This document shows positions 56,301-64,000 of a stretch of 64,000 nt of DNA, piece after piece. The DNA is from Aliiglaciecola sp. 3_MG-2023 (lineage in GTDB: Bacteria > Pseudomonadota > Gammaproteobacteria > Enterobacterales > Alteromonadaceae): the NCBI RefSeq assembly GCF_030548205.1, contig NZ_JAUORV010000014.1, positions 1 to 64,000 of the forward strand, written 5' to 3'. The stretch's first letter is position 1; each line of letters begins with the position of its first letter. The notes beneath the pieces were generated by a model that searched no databases, was not told the DNA's origin, and saw only the letters and a list, made by a program, of their open reading frames with translations. The position numbers and the translations under genes were made by a program.

Positions 56301-56535
56301 CTAGCACTGCACTAAACGTAGACAAATGTTTTAAAAAATTCTCAGTTCTTCTGATTAATAAAGCTTGAAAAGTAGTAGTAACCTCTACGGTTTTTATAGC
56401 TTCGTGCTGAGCCGCATGGATGGCATGCTGGCGCTCTTCAATCGACATATAAACAAGGGTGAATATACCAGGTAAGGCTACCAATAAAATGAGTAACACC
56501 AGTCTTGATTGTATTGATTTTAAAAAGCGTCTCAT
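53374..56535 (-). CDS. Membrane dCache-PAS-GGDEF-EAL c-di-GMP protein
   Basis: A 1053-residue protein. A membrane helix (about 11-30), a periplasmic dCache-like sensor (about 40-280), a second helix (about 282-303) with a HAMP-like linker, two PAS domains (about 365-480 and 490-610), GGDEF (about 620-780) and EAL (about 795-1040) are visible. Motifs are intact: RECD then GGDEF (about 693), GAEALIRW (about 820) and DDFGTGYSSLTYL. It senses a periplasmic small molecule and adjusts c-di-GMP. It is convergent with the methyltransferase-like gene. Confidence 0.92.
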   Translation of the reverse strand: MRRFLKSIQSRLVLLILLVALPGIFTLVYMSIEERQHAIHAAQHEAIKTVEVTTTFQALLIRRTENFLKHLSTFSAVLEPDSSACSDFLADIIKIKDIYFNIGVPKVNGELICNAKPLNKSINVSDRPYIQKAIASREFSIGEYQIDRAANVTSINFAYPVIHPQSNEIIAVAVAVLSLDWWSKQLSDSRLPQNSVAYITDHEQKVIAAFPYQPEILGSHISTIQPSLEQYESVYGIDDQDRFYVTRPLRKDSELINITVGIPFSEELNAINSRLLNTAIVLFLILVLMLVIASWGIQKTLVNPLKNLLQSTKDLELGRDIDDIPKQGTSELIELQHRFMLMAKTRLNAEKQLQQSQASLLKSESEFSEHIKNTPLGCISWDRNLFCTKWNKSAEKIFGYSAEEAVGKHATDLILVPELREELQNVYQLILEQKGGAKNTNENLTKNRELIICEWYNTPILNQNGDVTGVTTLVQDVTKNKQNEAQLTLAASVFSHAREGIIITDTKGHIIDVNQTFVNITGYTREEVLGRNPSFLKSHRQSRDFYQKLWKSIGDNGFWCGEIWNKRKNNEIYAQLLTISAVNDEKGNVKNYVAIFTDISEFKEQQHKLEHMAHFDVLTNLPNRTLLADRLGQAISQSKRNERMLAVVFLDLDGFKEVNDSYGHSLGDELLVIIASRLKETMRECDTLSRFGGDEFVAVLADLEQLQDFQPIINRMLKAASTPVIIDNINLKVSASIGVTLYPADQTDADQLIRHADQAMYLAKQKGKNCYHLFDIKSEDAIKARHETLLNIKAALENREFVLFYQPKVNIRTGAIIGAEALIRWQHPQRGLLSPIEFLPYIENHQLSIDVGEWVIEEALRQLAKWQRNDLVLPISVNIGALQIQQNNFPAQLQKLLTAYPEVDPQFLELEVLETSALGDLLDASEIMKSCIKLGVNFAIDDFGTGYSSLTYLRRLPASLIKIDQIFVRDMLVDPEDRAIVEGIVALAKSFNRDVIAEGVETIAHGVSLLQLGCDLVQGYGIARPMPAADILPWTTNWKNDEVWRLWSSDKQN

Positions 56536-56668
56536 GTCTATTTAATTAGATCCGAAAATAAGTTATCTAAAAGTTAATATTCAAATGTTATAGCCATAGA
56601 AGTATATCGCATTTAAATAATAGCGTATTTTTATCTCGATTTAGCTAATGTTTGAGTAACCAGAAAAT

Positions 56669-56702
56669 GCCTCAATATTTTAATTAACTAAAATATTGAG
56701 GC
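56669..56702. other. Perfect 14-bp inverted repeat before DUF1499 gene end
   Basis: GCCTCAATATTTTA and its complement (loop attaac) lie between the GGDEF-EAL gene start and the DUF1499 stop. It is AT-rich, with a weak T-run on the minus strand (CATTTTC), so it may be the terminator of the DUF1499 gene. Confidence 0.5.
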
Positions 56703-56711
56703 TTAATATGT

Positions 56712-57419
56712 TTATAAGTGGCTATTGATTTTTTCGATAAGCTGTTGAATTCGTTCGGCATTCTTACCGAGATCACTTCTACCAACACGGGATTTACTGC
56801 GAACATCTAAAACTGTGCCTGCTTGTGCACTGGCAATGCGAACAATTACATCATCTTTGAAGCCAAACCAAGTAGTGGTATCTGTAGCTTCTATGATGCC
56901 TGCTGATTTATCTGCATTAACGAGTTCCCAACCTAAATCATTCATAGCGGCTTCGGTTGCGCCAAAAACTTGCGCGGAAGATTGAGTATATACTTGTGAC
57001 TTCAATTGCGGATAAGCTTCACGTTGTTGTTTAGCTGTTTCTTCGCCAGCGTACTCTACAGGATTGGGAGCATCTGCACGTAAGGTTGCAATAGCCGAAA
57101 ATTTAGGGGGATTAACTAGATCAGTTGAGATGTCATGAATGGGCGGAACAGATTTCGCTTTGCTCATAATGCTAAGAGGTAAACCCACAGCAACAATAGC
57201 TAAAACAGCGGATACTGCGACACTTGGCCAACTGATGTTTTTACGTAAAAAAATGAGTTGAACTAGAATCAAAACGATTGCCCCAATACCAGTAAAAACA
57301 CCATAACGCAAAGCTGTAAACGCAGGGCCGAGCTCCAAAATTCCAAATTTGTATAGGGGGCCAGGTAGTGCAACGAGTAAAATAGCGAGAAAGCTAATTA
57401 GGCTTACCAAGGTCTTCAT
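56712..57419 (-). CDS. DUF1499 membrane protein
   Basis: A 235-residue protein with three predicted N-terminal helices (about 4-20, 32-55, 60-90) and then the DUF1499 domain (about 100-235, with IIEATDTTTWFGFKDDVIVRI and VLDVRSKSRVGRSDLGKNAERI). Function is unknown. ATG 57419 has GGAG 8 bases before it. The frame extends 20 codons further but without a ribosome site. It is divergent from the sterol-desaturase-like gene. Confidence 0.85.
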   Translation of the reverse strand: MKTLVSLISFLAILLVALPGPLYKFGILELGPAFTALRYGVFTGIGAIVLILVQLIFLRKNISWPSVAVSAVLAIVAVGLPLSIMSKAKSVPPIHDISTDLVNPPKFSAIATLRADAPNPVEYAGEETAKQQREAYPQLKSQVYTQSSAQVFGATEAAMNDLGWELVNADKSAGIIEATDTTTWFGFKDDVIVRIASAQAGTVLDVRSKSRVGRSDLGKNAERIQQLIEKINSHL

Positions 57420-57546
57420 AGAGAGTACTCCGATCTTATTGTAATATCCGTGTTTTATGGACTTATGATATATGAACAAATAGATACGGTCAGTAATTGT
57501 TTTAGGCTCAACTTGTAAATCTCTTAATAAGAGGTATGGAATTCAT

Positions 57547-58356
57547 ATGCAAAATGAAGCGTGGCTGCGCATTGGTAGTTTTTTAGTGGTACTAATGGTT
57601 ATGATGGTGTGGGAGGCAATATTGCCAAATAGGGTCTCTCCTGTAGCAAATGGCAAACGCTGGCTGAGTAATTTCTTTTTGGTGTTTTGTGGCGCCGTGG
57701 TGGGTCGGTTATTGGTTCCTGCAGGGTTAGCGGTAGTCGCTATTTTCGCCGATGATATTCATTTTGGTTTATTGAATGTCTTGAAATTAGCCGATTGGCT
57801 AGCAATTTTACTGGCAGTGATCATGCTAGATTGTTTGATTTATTGGCAGCACCGCTTATTACATCGCGTGCCTATTTTATGGCGTTTGCATAGAGTCCAC
57901 CATGCCGATCCGCATTTGGATGCATCCACAGGACTGCGTTTTCATCCCATTGAAATTGCCCTAAGTTTAGTGGTTAAAGCATTAGGAATACTGTTATTAG
58001 GGATACCGGTAGAAGCTATTCTTATATTTGAAATACTGCTCAATGCCAGCGCCATTTTTAATCACAGTAATATTAAATTACCTAACTGGTTAGAATGGCC
58101 GTTACGCAGAGTCATTGTTACCCAAGCCATGCATCGTATTCATCATAGTCAAGTCGTTAAAGAGACGGATAGCAATTACGGCTTTTGTTTGTCCATCTGG
58201 GATCGTCTTTTTAATAGTTATACTAACAACGCTCAGGCAGGCGATGATGGTTTAGTGTTGGGATTAAAAGACTATCCATCTGAGTCGAGCAATACAGGGA
58301 TTAGTACGGTTCTGCTCATGCCATTTCGTGAAAAACCTAACAATAAAGAAATTTAG
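57547..58356 (+). CDS. Sterol desaturase/fatty acid hydroxylase-family membrane protein
   Basis: A 269-residue di-iron membrane oxygenase. The His boxes are visible: WQHRLLHRVPILWRLHRVHHADPHLD (about 105-130), HPIE, and MHRIHHSQ (near 200). Members hydroxylate or desaturate lipids, and the substrate is unknown. Its stop overlaps the convergent CDP-alcohol transferase gene by 4 bp. Confidence 0.9.
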   Translation: MQNEAWLRIGSFLVVLMVMMVWEAILPNRVSPVANGKRWLSNFFLVFCGAVVGRLLVPAGLAVVAIFADDIHFGLLNVLKLADWLAILLAVIMLDCLIYWQHRLLHRVPILWRLHRVHHADPHLDASTGLRFHPIEIALSLVVKALGILLLGIPVEAILIFEILLNASAIFNHSNIKLPNWLEWPLRRVIVTQAMHRIHHSQVVKETDSNYGFCLSIWDRLFNSYTNNAQAGDDGLVLGLKDYPSESSNTGISTVLLMPFREKPNNKEI

Positions 58357-58970
58357 TCTTTGGTGGCCAAAAGAGTATGGTAGCCAACCCAAATTCGTAT
58401 CGCCGCAGTTAACCAACATATCAATGCAAACACACTGGCGATGAGTACAAAATGAGTGGGAAATAAACAGAATAGACACAAGACTAAAATGGTTTCAAAA
58501 CCTTCAGCTAATCCGCCCATATAATGCAAGCTTTTTTGTGGGTAGTTAGGGCTGTCTATACCATGCTTACTCGCCATAATTGCAAAGGCTAAAAAGCTAC
58601 CACCTGTGGCCATAAATGAGAGCATTAAAAAACTACCCGCCACGGCATTTTCTATCGGGTTGGCACAGATAAATGCAAAAACAATGGCAGAATAGAAGAT
58701 AAAATCCAAGGTGATATCCAAAAAGCCGCCTGCATCAGAAGGAGCTGTCTCTCTTGCAATAGCGCCGTCGAGCCCATCTCCTAATCGGTTTAACAAAATT
58801 AGACATAGTGCCAAAAAGTAGTGGTCGAATATGATCGCCGGGATGGCTAACATACCAATGACAAAACCGACTAAGGTTACCGTATCAGCATTGATTCCTC
58901 TTTTTATTAGTTGTTTAGCCAAGCTACAAAGAGGTTTTTTTAAAAGCCGATTTAGAAGAGGGTCAATCAT
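58353..58970 (-). CDS. CDP-alcohol phosphatidyltransferase (YnjF-like)
   Basis: A 205-residue inner-membrane enzyme with the family signature DGLDGAIARETAPSDAGGFLDITLD, which matches D-G-x2-A-R-x8-G-x3-D-x3-D (about 64-88). It transfers a CDP-bound phosphatidyl group onto an alcohol, and the acceptor is unknown. It sits next to ynjD-ynjC-ynjB as ynjF does near these genes in E. coli. AAGG precedes the ATG. Confidence 0.88.
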   Translation of the reverse strand: MIDPLLNRLLKKPLCSLAKQLIKRGINADTVTLVGFVIGMLAIPAIIFDHYFLALCLILLNRLGDGLDGAIARETAPSDAGGFLDITLDFIFYSAIVFAFICANPIENAVAGSFLMLSFMATGGSFLAFAIMASKHGIDSPNYPQKSLHYMGGLAEGFETILVLCLFCLFPTHFVLIASVFALICWLTAAIRIWVGYHTLLATKD

Positions 58971-59033
58971 GGTTTACCTTGTTTTTAATCATTTTGTCCC
59001 AGTGCAGGGACGTTATTTGTGTGCAGCGATTTA

Positions 59034-59696
59034 TTATAGGCTGCGATAAAAATCAGCTAAGTCTATGTGCTGTGCTTGAGGTGGAATGTTATTAATATCA
59101 TGACTTACCATTATGCTAGGTACACCTCGGGATTGAAGTTGAGAAAATGCCCACAGGCTTACTTGCATGCAAGTGTTTGGATCTAATGCCGCAAAAGGTT
59201 CGTCCATAAGCAGTGCTTCAGGCTTGTTTGCTAGTGCTCTGACTAAGCCCACCCTTGAACGCTCACCACCACTTAATTGTTCAACATAATGCTGGGCAAC
59301 GTAGTCTAGATTAATTTCCTTTAGCAACGCTAGTGCGGTATCTCGACGTTGATTTTTACTTAGCTTTTTGCCATTTTCGTTTTTAAGATTTGCAGGCAGG
59401 GCAAAACAAATGTTATCTAGCACAGTTAAATGGGGAAACAGATGTACGTCTTGCATCAACAAGCCTATACGGCGCTGTTCTATCTTGACCGAGTTAAGCG
59501 GCTTCATGTTTAAGGTTATTTCACCACTGACTTTAGCATGCTTCGGGCTGTCGCCTAAAAGCCAATGCAAAAATGTCGACTTGCCCATGCCGCTAGGGCC
59601 AGTTAGCACTAATAACTCCCCACTATCAAGGCATATATCTGGTAGCTCGATGCATCCGTTTTCTATTGAAATTTGACAATTATTGATGCGAAACAT
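59034..59696 (-). CDS. ynjD: ABC transporter ATP-binding protein (YnjD-like)
   Basis: A 220-residue ABC ATPase with Walker A GPSGMGKST (about 35-43), Q-loop LLMQDVHLFPHLTVLDN, signature LSGGERSRVGLVRALA and Walker B ALLMDEPFAALD. It energises the permease YnjC. ATG 59696 has GAGGAA upstream and lies inside the last codons of ynjC (17-base overlap), so it is coupled. A longer frame to 59750 is not supported. Confidence 0.9.
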   Translation of the reverse strand: MFRINNCQISIENGCIELPDICLDSGELLVLTGPSGMGKSTFLHWLLGDSPKHAKVSGEITLNMKPLNSVKIEQRRIGLLMQDVHLFPHLTVLDNICFALPANLKNENGKKLSKNQRRDTALALLKEINLDYVAQHYVEQLSGGERSRVGLVRALANKPEALLMDEPFAALDPNTCMQVSLWAFSQLQSRGVPSIMVSHDINNIPPQAQHIDLADFYRSL

Positions 59697-61338
59697 CGAA
59701 ACTTCCTCTAAGACGTTGGGACACGACACTGGCGACAAAAAAGGCCACAAAGGGCAATGATGCCTGAACTAGCATATAAACCGCGGTGATACTTTGTTCA
59801 TTACCCGAGGCGATAGCAACAGCTTCAGTGGTGATTGTAGAGACGCGACCTGCGCCAATCATTAGTGTCGGAATATATTGGGCAACACTGACGGAGAATG
59901 CGATGGCCAAAGCACTCAGCATGGCTGGTCGTAACAGCATCAAGCGTACTTTCCAAAATTGCTGCCAATAGCTACAGCCAAAACTTGCAGCTACTAATTC
60001 ATAGTGCCGATCTAAACTTTGGAAAGGGCCGCGCAGCACTAAGTAACTATATGCAAAAGTAAAGGGTAGGTGAGAGATAACAACCCAACCCGTATGATAA
60101 CTCCCATTCAACGCCGTGTGGGATATTTGCCAGCCATAGACCATGCTTAGTTGCGGCAGCAGAATCGCCATTAACCAAATATAATCTGGAAGGTAACGTT
60201 TTGCTTGTCGCTGTAACTCTAAGGCTAAAAGGGTTGTTAACACTCCAACAATACTACTAACTAAAGCAATGTAAAGGCTATTTAACAGCGGACCTCGCAT
60301 AAAAAACCATTCGTCTCGCCATAACCCAAAAGACCAATCTATCGGGGTTGTGCTGAGCATGTTTTGTTGATTGTTCCAACCCAATGACCAGATTAAAAAT
60401 GTGATTAAAATGCTTAGGGTTAAAAGGCTAAATAAGCCAAGCCAATGGCTAAATAAACGGCTAACGCGAATTATTTTTAATGACGTTCTACGAATAGCGT
60501 GATGGCGTAAATTTCGTACGGCCCACCACTCATGTGTATATATGCCTGCAATTAATATACTTAACATCACTATTAGTACAAGGTTACCTACAAATGCCAA
60601 GGCTTGCTCATCAACAGTGAAGCCAGTTTGCCAGTTATACAATACGACAGCGTATAACTCTGGGATATTGGGGCCAACCAATAGGGCTATATCCAGCACC
60701 GACAAAGTATAAGCCATAGCAGCAAGCAGCGCTAAACGAGAGTGTTTTAACAAAACCGGAAAAACTAATAACCACCAACTGGTAATTTCCCTATAGCCTA
60801 GGGCTCTACCTTGCAATAACCATGATTTTATCGGCAACTGGCGACCAAGGGCGCTGAAGATCAATAGGAAAAAAGGGACCTCTTTGATACTCATTGCCAG
60901 TAACAGGGTTACTAAACTTTTGTGGGGCAATCCTAACCATTGTGGCGCGGTGGCACCGAATATGCCCCACAGTGACGACCACAGTAAACCACCTGAGCTA
61001 AATAAATAAACTAACCCTAAGGCGACGGCTAAATGAGGTAAGGACAACAACGGAGCGAGTCTTTTTTCCAGTGCTTGCCAGCGGGGGTTAAAACGATATT
61101 GGCTGTACACCATAAAACTGATGTAAAGCGCGACAAGAGGCGCAGTCAGCGATACAAACAGTGTGCTTAACACTGACGTTGCTATGCCGTTGTAGGTAAA
61201 AAATTCTATTAAGTCACGCCAAGAAATAGCCACCGATGGCCATAAACCAACGATAATGCCAAACAAAGGCAGTCCTGCCACTATCGTAACAATAAACCAG
61301 CCCGTGGAGAGGGTTAAGCGCCGTATTTTTGTTGCCAT
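59680..61338 (-). CDS. ynjC: ABC transporter permease, fused double subunit (YnjC-like)
   Basis: A 552-residue inner-membrane permease with about 12 helices in two homologous halves, each with an EAA-like loop (YREITSWWLLVFPVL and FGCSYWQQFWKVRLMLLRP). It is the fused permease type, as in E. coli YnjC. It overlaps ynjB by 25 bases and ynjD by 17. The imported substrate is unknown. YnjBCD was proposed for thiamine-like or molybdate-like solutes, without proof here. Confidence 0.9.
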   Translation of the reverse strand: MATKIRRLTLSTGWFIVTIVAGLPLFGIIVGLWPSVAISWRDLIEFFTYNGIATSVLSTLFVSLTAPLVALYISFMVYSQYRFNPRWQALEKRLAPLLSLPHLAVALGLVYLFSSGGLLWSSLWGIFGATAPQWLGLPHKSLVTLLLAMSIKEVPFFLLIFSALGRQLPIKSWLLQGRALGYREITSWWLLVFPVLLKHSRLALLAAMAYTLSVLDIALLVGPNIPELYAVVLYNWQTGFTVDEQALAFVGNLVLIVMLSILIAGIYTHEWWAVRNLRHHAIRRTSLKIIRVSRLFSHWLGLFSLLTLSILITFLIWSLGWNNQQNMLSTTPIDWSFGLWRDEWFFMRGPLLNSLYIALVSSIVGVLTTLLALELQRQAKRYLPDYIWLMAILLPQLSMVYGWQISHTALNGSYHTGWVVISHLPFTFAYSYLVLRGPFQSLDRHYELVAASFGCSYWQQFWKVRLMLLRPAMLSALAIAFSVSVAQYIPTLMIGAGRVSTITTEAVAIASGNEQSITAVYMLVQASLPFVAFFVASVVSQRLRGSFDVSHQ

Positions 61339-62522
61339 TGTTCTTCAATAACTTGCTGCCAAGAACTATGCAGTTCTTGTTGCGAAGGCAAGGTTGACGC
61401 TGGATCAAGTAGCGGAGTAATAACCGTTGGATCCCCCCAACTGCCGTTTAATTTTTGTTTCTGAGCGTCTTCACTTAATAAAAAGTTGATCACAACTTTT
61501 GCGCCGGCTGGGCTTTGGGCTCCCTTAGGAATAGCCAAATTGTGGCTGTTTGTTATCGCGCCTTGAGCGAAATGGAAACGTTGCGCAGATGGGGGTAATC
61601 GTTTTTCCTGCTGCTCTTTGATTAATTGATTTGGGTTAAAACTGACAGCCATATCCAATTTGTTTTGTTGCAACAGAGAAAGTTGCTCTGTGTTTGAACT
61701 AGGAAAAGCTCGTCCTTGTTGCCAGATTAACGGATGCAATTGATCTAAATAATCCCACAACAACGGTAACAGTTTTGCCTGGGCTTCAGGGGTAGCATAT
61801 TCAAACAGTCGTTTATCGTTGTGGCTAAGGCCCACTAAAAGTTGCTTCAAAAAGGTTGTCCCATGGAACTCTGGCGGTCTAGGGTAACTGATCCTATTGG
61901 GATATTGTTGGGCTGCCTTGAGAATAATCGTTGGCGTGATTTTGCTGTCGTTCACTTTGCCAGCAATATTGAGATTAAATATATTTGGGTTGGCAATCAT
62001 ATTAAATTGACCCACTCCCCATGGCACTTCAAATCCATCAATGGGAACCCCAAAATCATTCTGTAGTGAGAGTGCTTGAACTGCTAACATTGCACTATTG
62101 GGAATACTTGACCACAAATTACCAAGTAACAGTTCTTGTTGTTTCAAAAAACTGAAATTTTCGCCGTTTATCCACAGCAAGTCGATGGCACTTTGCTTAC
62201 CAGACTCAGCTTTCAAGCGGCTCACCGCTTCGCTAATATCAGCTACTTTGACATGTCGCAAACGTACCTTATAACGACTGGCAATTTCCTTCGCGGCCCA
62301 GCGCAGGTAGTCATTAACCGGTTTTGAGCCGCCCCAAGCGTAAAAGTAAACTGTTTCACCACGCGCGTCAGATAAGATTTTTTGCCATTGTGGACTTGCT
62401 GTCATATTCGCGGCGTTGTCCCGTTGAGTTTCTTGCCCGTGGGCCAACGGCATTAAACTGGCTAACATCAGCAATATTATCGCTATTGATAGGTAAGCTC
62501 TGTTAATAATAGATACCATCAT
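61314..62522 (-). CDS. ynjB: ABC transporter substrate-binding protein (YnjB-like)
   Basis: A roughly 402-residue periplasmic binding protein with a signal peptide (about 1-28, ending PLAHG). Family traits are VYFYAWGGSKPVNDYLRWAA near the N-terminus and a late LAIPKGAQSPAGAKVVINFLL. ATG 62522 lies 1 base after the DUF547 stop, so it is coupled. An in-frame ATG at 62543 is also possible. It overlaps ynjC by 25 bases. Confidence 0.88.
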   Translation of the reverse strand: MMVSIINRAYLSIAIILLMLASLMPLAHGQETQRDNAANMTASPQWQKILSDARGETVYFYAWGGSKPVNDYLRWAAKEIASRYKVRLRHVKVADISEAVSRLKAESGKQSAIDLLWINGENFSFLKQQELLLGNLWSSIPNSAMLAVQALSLQNDFGVPIDGFEVPWGVGQFNMIANPNIFNLNIAGKVNDSKITPTIILKAAQQYPNRISYPRPPEFHGTTFLKQLLVGLSHNDKRLFEYATPEAQAKLLPLLWDYLDQLHPLIWQQGRAFPSSNTEQLSLLQQNKLDMAVSFNPNQLIKEQQEKRLPPSAQRFHFAQGAITNSHNLAIPKGAQSPAGAKVVINFLLSEDAQKQKLNGSWGDPTVITPLLDPASTLPSQQELHSSWQQVIEEQWQQKYGA

Positions 62523-62523
62523 G

Positions 62524-63420
62524 TTAAAAGTTGGCCACGTCATTTAAACGCCAGTCATAATCTTTAAATGTAATGGGGTAGTTGGCGTTTTTAATGATAT
62601 TACGTTTAGTCTCTGCATCATTGTCACTGCTCACAAGGGCGTCACTGTCCACAAGGGCATCACTATAAACCCTAAGCACGTCGTATAATGAGTTAAACCC
62701 TTGTTGACCTTTTTCAAAATCTTCACGGTACCACTTAAAAATCGAAGAAAGGGACGCTTCACCTTTTTGACCTTTTAAGATGATCCCATTGCGGCTATTA
62801 TCCGCTAAAAATAGATGCATCTGATTGTCTAATTGTGTGTTTAACTTATCGGCTGTAAACGCTTCATTTCGAAGGGGAGGGCATGATACCGCAGCACACA
62901 CTAATGCTGCATGAATACGTGGTTCTTTGAACCATTTACGGATCATTTCATGCTCAATGTCGTCTAAATTATGTTTTTTGTTAAAAAGCATAAAAAACTT
63001 TTTTTCCCAAGGTGAACTAAAAAGTGAACCTAAGTCACGAATAGATTCTGCATCACCTTGTTTAAATTCATCCCAATTATCAACAATCAGCTTTAGGGTA
63101 AACCCATTGTATGCGTTGATTAAAAAACTCAATTGTTGTTGCGTATCCCAATCATCATATTGGCTTTTAGTGACAATTGAAAATCCCGTTAAAGCGTCTT
63201 CTAAAATCTCTTTTTTCAACACTAATTGTTGGTATTTCACTCTGCTTTGTTTTTTGTCATCGGAGACTTGTACAACCTGCGCTAACAATTGATTGTAACT
63301 ATCGTAACGATGATCAAAGTCAGCAGCCTGTGATTTTACACAAATTAAAACAGTAAATATGGTGCCAGCCAAAACACTGTTGGTAACCATTACTTTGATT
63401 TTACTTAAAAACGTAAACAT
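62524..63420 (-). CDS. DUF547-family secreted protein
   Basis: A 298-residue protein with a signal peptide (about 1-32, ending SQAA). The DUF547 core is visible: QLSFLINAYNGFTLKLIVDNW, IRDLGSLFSSPW and IHAALVCAAVSCPPLRNEAF with two Cys. The likely Cys/His centre suggests a peptidase-like fold, but no activity is known. ATG 63420 (with GGAAA upstream) is chosen over a longer frame to 63471. It is the first gene of the ynjBCD block. Confidence 0.85.
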   Translation of the reverse strand: MFTFLSKIKVMVTNSVLAGTIFTVLICVKSQAADFDHRYDSYNQLLAQVVQVSDDKKQSRVKYQQLVLKKEILEDALTGFSIVTKSQYDDWDTQQQLSFLINAYNGFTLKLIVDNWDEFKQGDAESIRDLGSLFSSPWEKKFFMLFNKKHNLDDIEHEMIRKWFKEPRIHAALVCAAVSCPPLRNEAFTADKLNTQLDNQMHLFLADNSRNGIILKGQKGEASLSSIFKWYREDFEKGQQGFNSLYDVLRVYSDALVDSDALVSSDNDAETKRNIIKNANYPITFKDYDWRLNDVANF

Positions 63421-63603
63421 ATCATTTTCCGTTAAATTATCATTTATAAAAATACGAAATAAAGTACACATACTCTGTGGTTAACTTGGTAATTAACCAC
63501 AAGGTTATAATTGCCTCGGTGAGCAGAATAGGGGCGAAGGCAAGCGTCGCAAAATTTAGTTAGATGCTCGCACTAAAACAACCTTATCACCCCATTGGTT
63601 AAG

Positions 63604-64000
63604 CTATTTACGTCGCCACGTGTGAAAACGCTCAACGAAAGCCAGTAGTTTTTGAGGTGCGTTATTTTTCTTCCAATTTCCTGCAACGTTTTTATTCGCT
63701 TCTGCCATCGTAGGATAGATGTGAATAGTACCCAAAAGTTTATTTAGACCTAATCCATGTTTCATGGCTAAAACAAACTCGGCTAATAGTTCGCCGGCAT
63801 TTGCACCTACAATGGTGGCTCCCAGAATTTTGTCTTTTCCAGGTTTAGTCAACACTTTAACAAAGCCTCGTGCGTGATCATCAGCCAACGCGCGGTCTAG
63901 GCCGCCAATATCATAGCGAGTCACTTCAACTTCAATACCTTTTTCTTTTGCGGCTACTTCATTTAGGCCTACTGTAGCAATTTCTGGTTCAGCGAAGGTT
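63604..64000 (-). CDS. Pyridine nucleotide-disulfide oxidoreductase, C-terminal part (MerA/Lpd-like), partial
   Basis: The frame enters from the right edge and ends at 63604. The visible 132 residues are the dimerisation domain: FAEPEIATVGL, KVLTKPGKDKILGATIVGANAGELLAEF and GTIHIYPTMAEANKN, ending in HTWRRK. In Lpd the catalytic His precedes PT; here a Tyr (YPT) stands there, as MerA-like enzymes also lack that His. From memory this tail resembles those of TVP38/TMEM64-fused flavoproteins of marine bacteria, but the N-terminus is outside the window. It lies on the same strand upstream of DUF547. Confidence 0.85.
   Translation of the reverse strand, partial: TFAEPEIATVGLNEVAAKEKGIEVEVTRYDIGGLDRALADDHARGFVKVLTKPGKDKILGATIVGANAGELLAEFVLAMKHGLGLNKLLGTIHIYPTMAEANKNVAGNWKKNNAPQKLLAFVERFHTWRRK

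Overview
This window looks like chromosomal DNA of a marine gammaproteobacterium of the Alteromonadales, probably Alteromonadaceae close to Paraglaciecola/Glaciecola. The reasons are the AT-leaning base composition, the close resemblance of core genes (yoaA, tsaB, fadD, nhaB, dsbB, fadR) to those of other gammaproteobacteria, and the marine polysaccharide and phosphate genes (PL7 alginate lyase, GH9 glucanase, two secreted alkaline phosphatases). The genus is inferred. I saw no tRNA, rRNA, prophage or CRISPR.

Layout. 1-1060: the tail of a probable REP-associated (RAYT-type) transposase, an array of TGTCCAT repeats, and a small operon of a 57-residue membrane protein and an acidic lipoprotein. 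1.5-15.2 kb: a housekeeping block yoaA-tsaB-slp-hydrolase-fadD-rnd-ycgL-mltB-like-ycgM-ycgN, then nhaB-dsbB on the opposite strand and fadR. It joins two loci that are separate in E. coli. FadR-like boxes precede both fadD and fadR. 15.4-24 kb: a storage-lipid neighbourhood with a PhaI/PhaF-like phasin pair, a DUF3336 patatin lipase, a DUF445 membrane protein, a solitary ParA ATPase, a TetR regulator, a WS/DGAT acyltransferase and an unknown protein. 24.2-29.6 kb: a GMC oxidoreductase and a TetR-controlled beta-oxidation pair (crotonase plus FadH-type dienoyl-CoA reductase) with a 35-bp palindromic operator between regulator and operon.

29.6-30.3 kb is an unusual array of nine roughly 73-bp tandem repeats that begins at the fadH stop codon. 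30.3-36.1 kb holds redox and iron genes (sodB, grxD, bfd with a Fur-like box, a 2-Cys peroxiredoxin), a Yip1 membrane protein, a MetR-like regulator with a perfect TGAA-N5-TTCA site, and lrgA/lrgB. 36.3-42.4 kb holds the GH9 lipoprotein, an unknown secreted protein and tandem alkaline phosphatases behind a Pho-box-like site. 42.9-56.5 kb contains two GGDEF-EAL proteins with intact motifs, a complete HME-RND metal efflux operon with DUF3240, a divergent membrane-anchored LuxR-type regulator, a PL7 alginate lyase and a spermidine-synthase-like protein. 56.7-64 kb contains DUF1499 and sterol-desaturase-like proteins, a coupled cluster DUF547-ynjB-ynjC-ynjD with a ynjF-like CDP-alcohol transferase, and the C-terminus of a MerA/Lpd-like flavoprotein.

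Taken together, the region combines fatty-acid import and oxidation under FadR and TetR control, probable neutral-lipid or PHA granule handling, scavenging of phosphate and polysaccharide, metal and redox stress defence, and c-di-GMP signalling. The best candidates for something undescribed are the phasin/lipase/WS-DGAT/ParA neighbourhood, the 73-bp repeat array, the small membrane protein plus acidic lipoprotein operon, and the palindrome-bearing control region between the efflux operon and the membrane LuxR protein.
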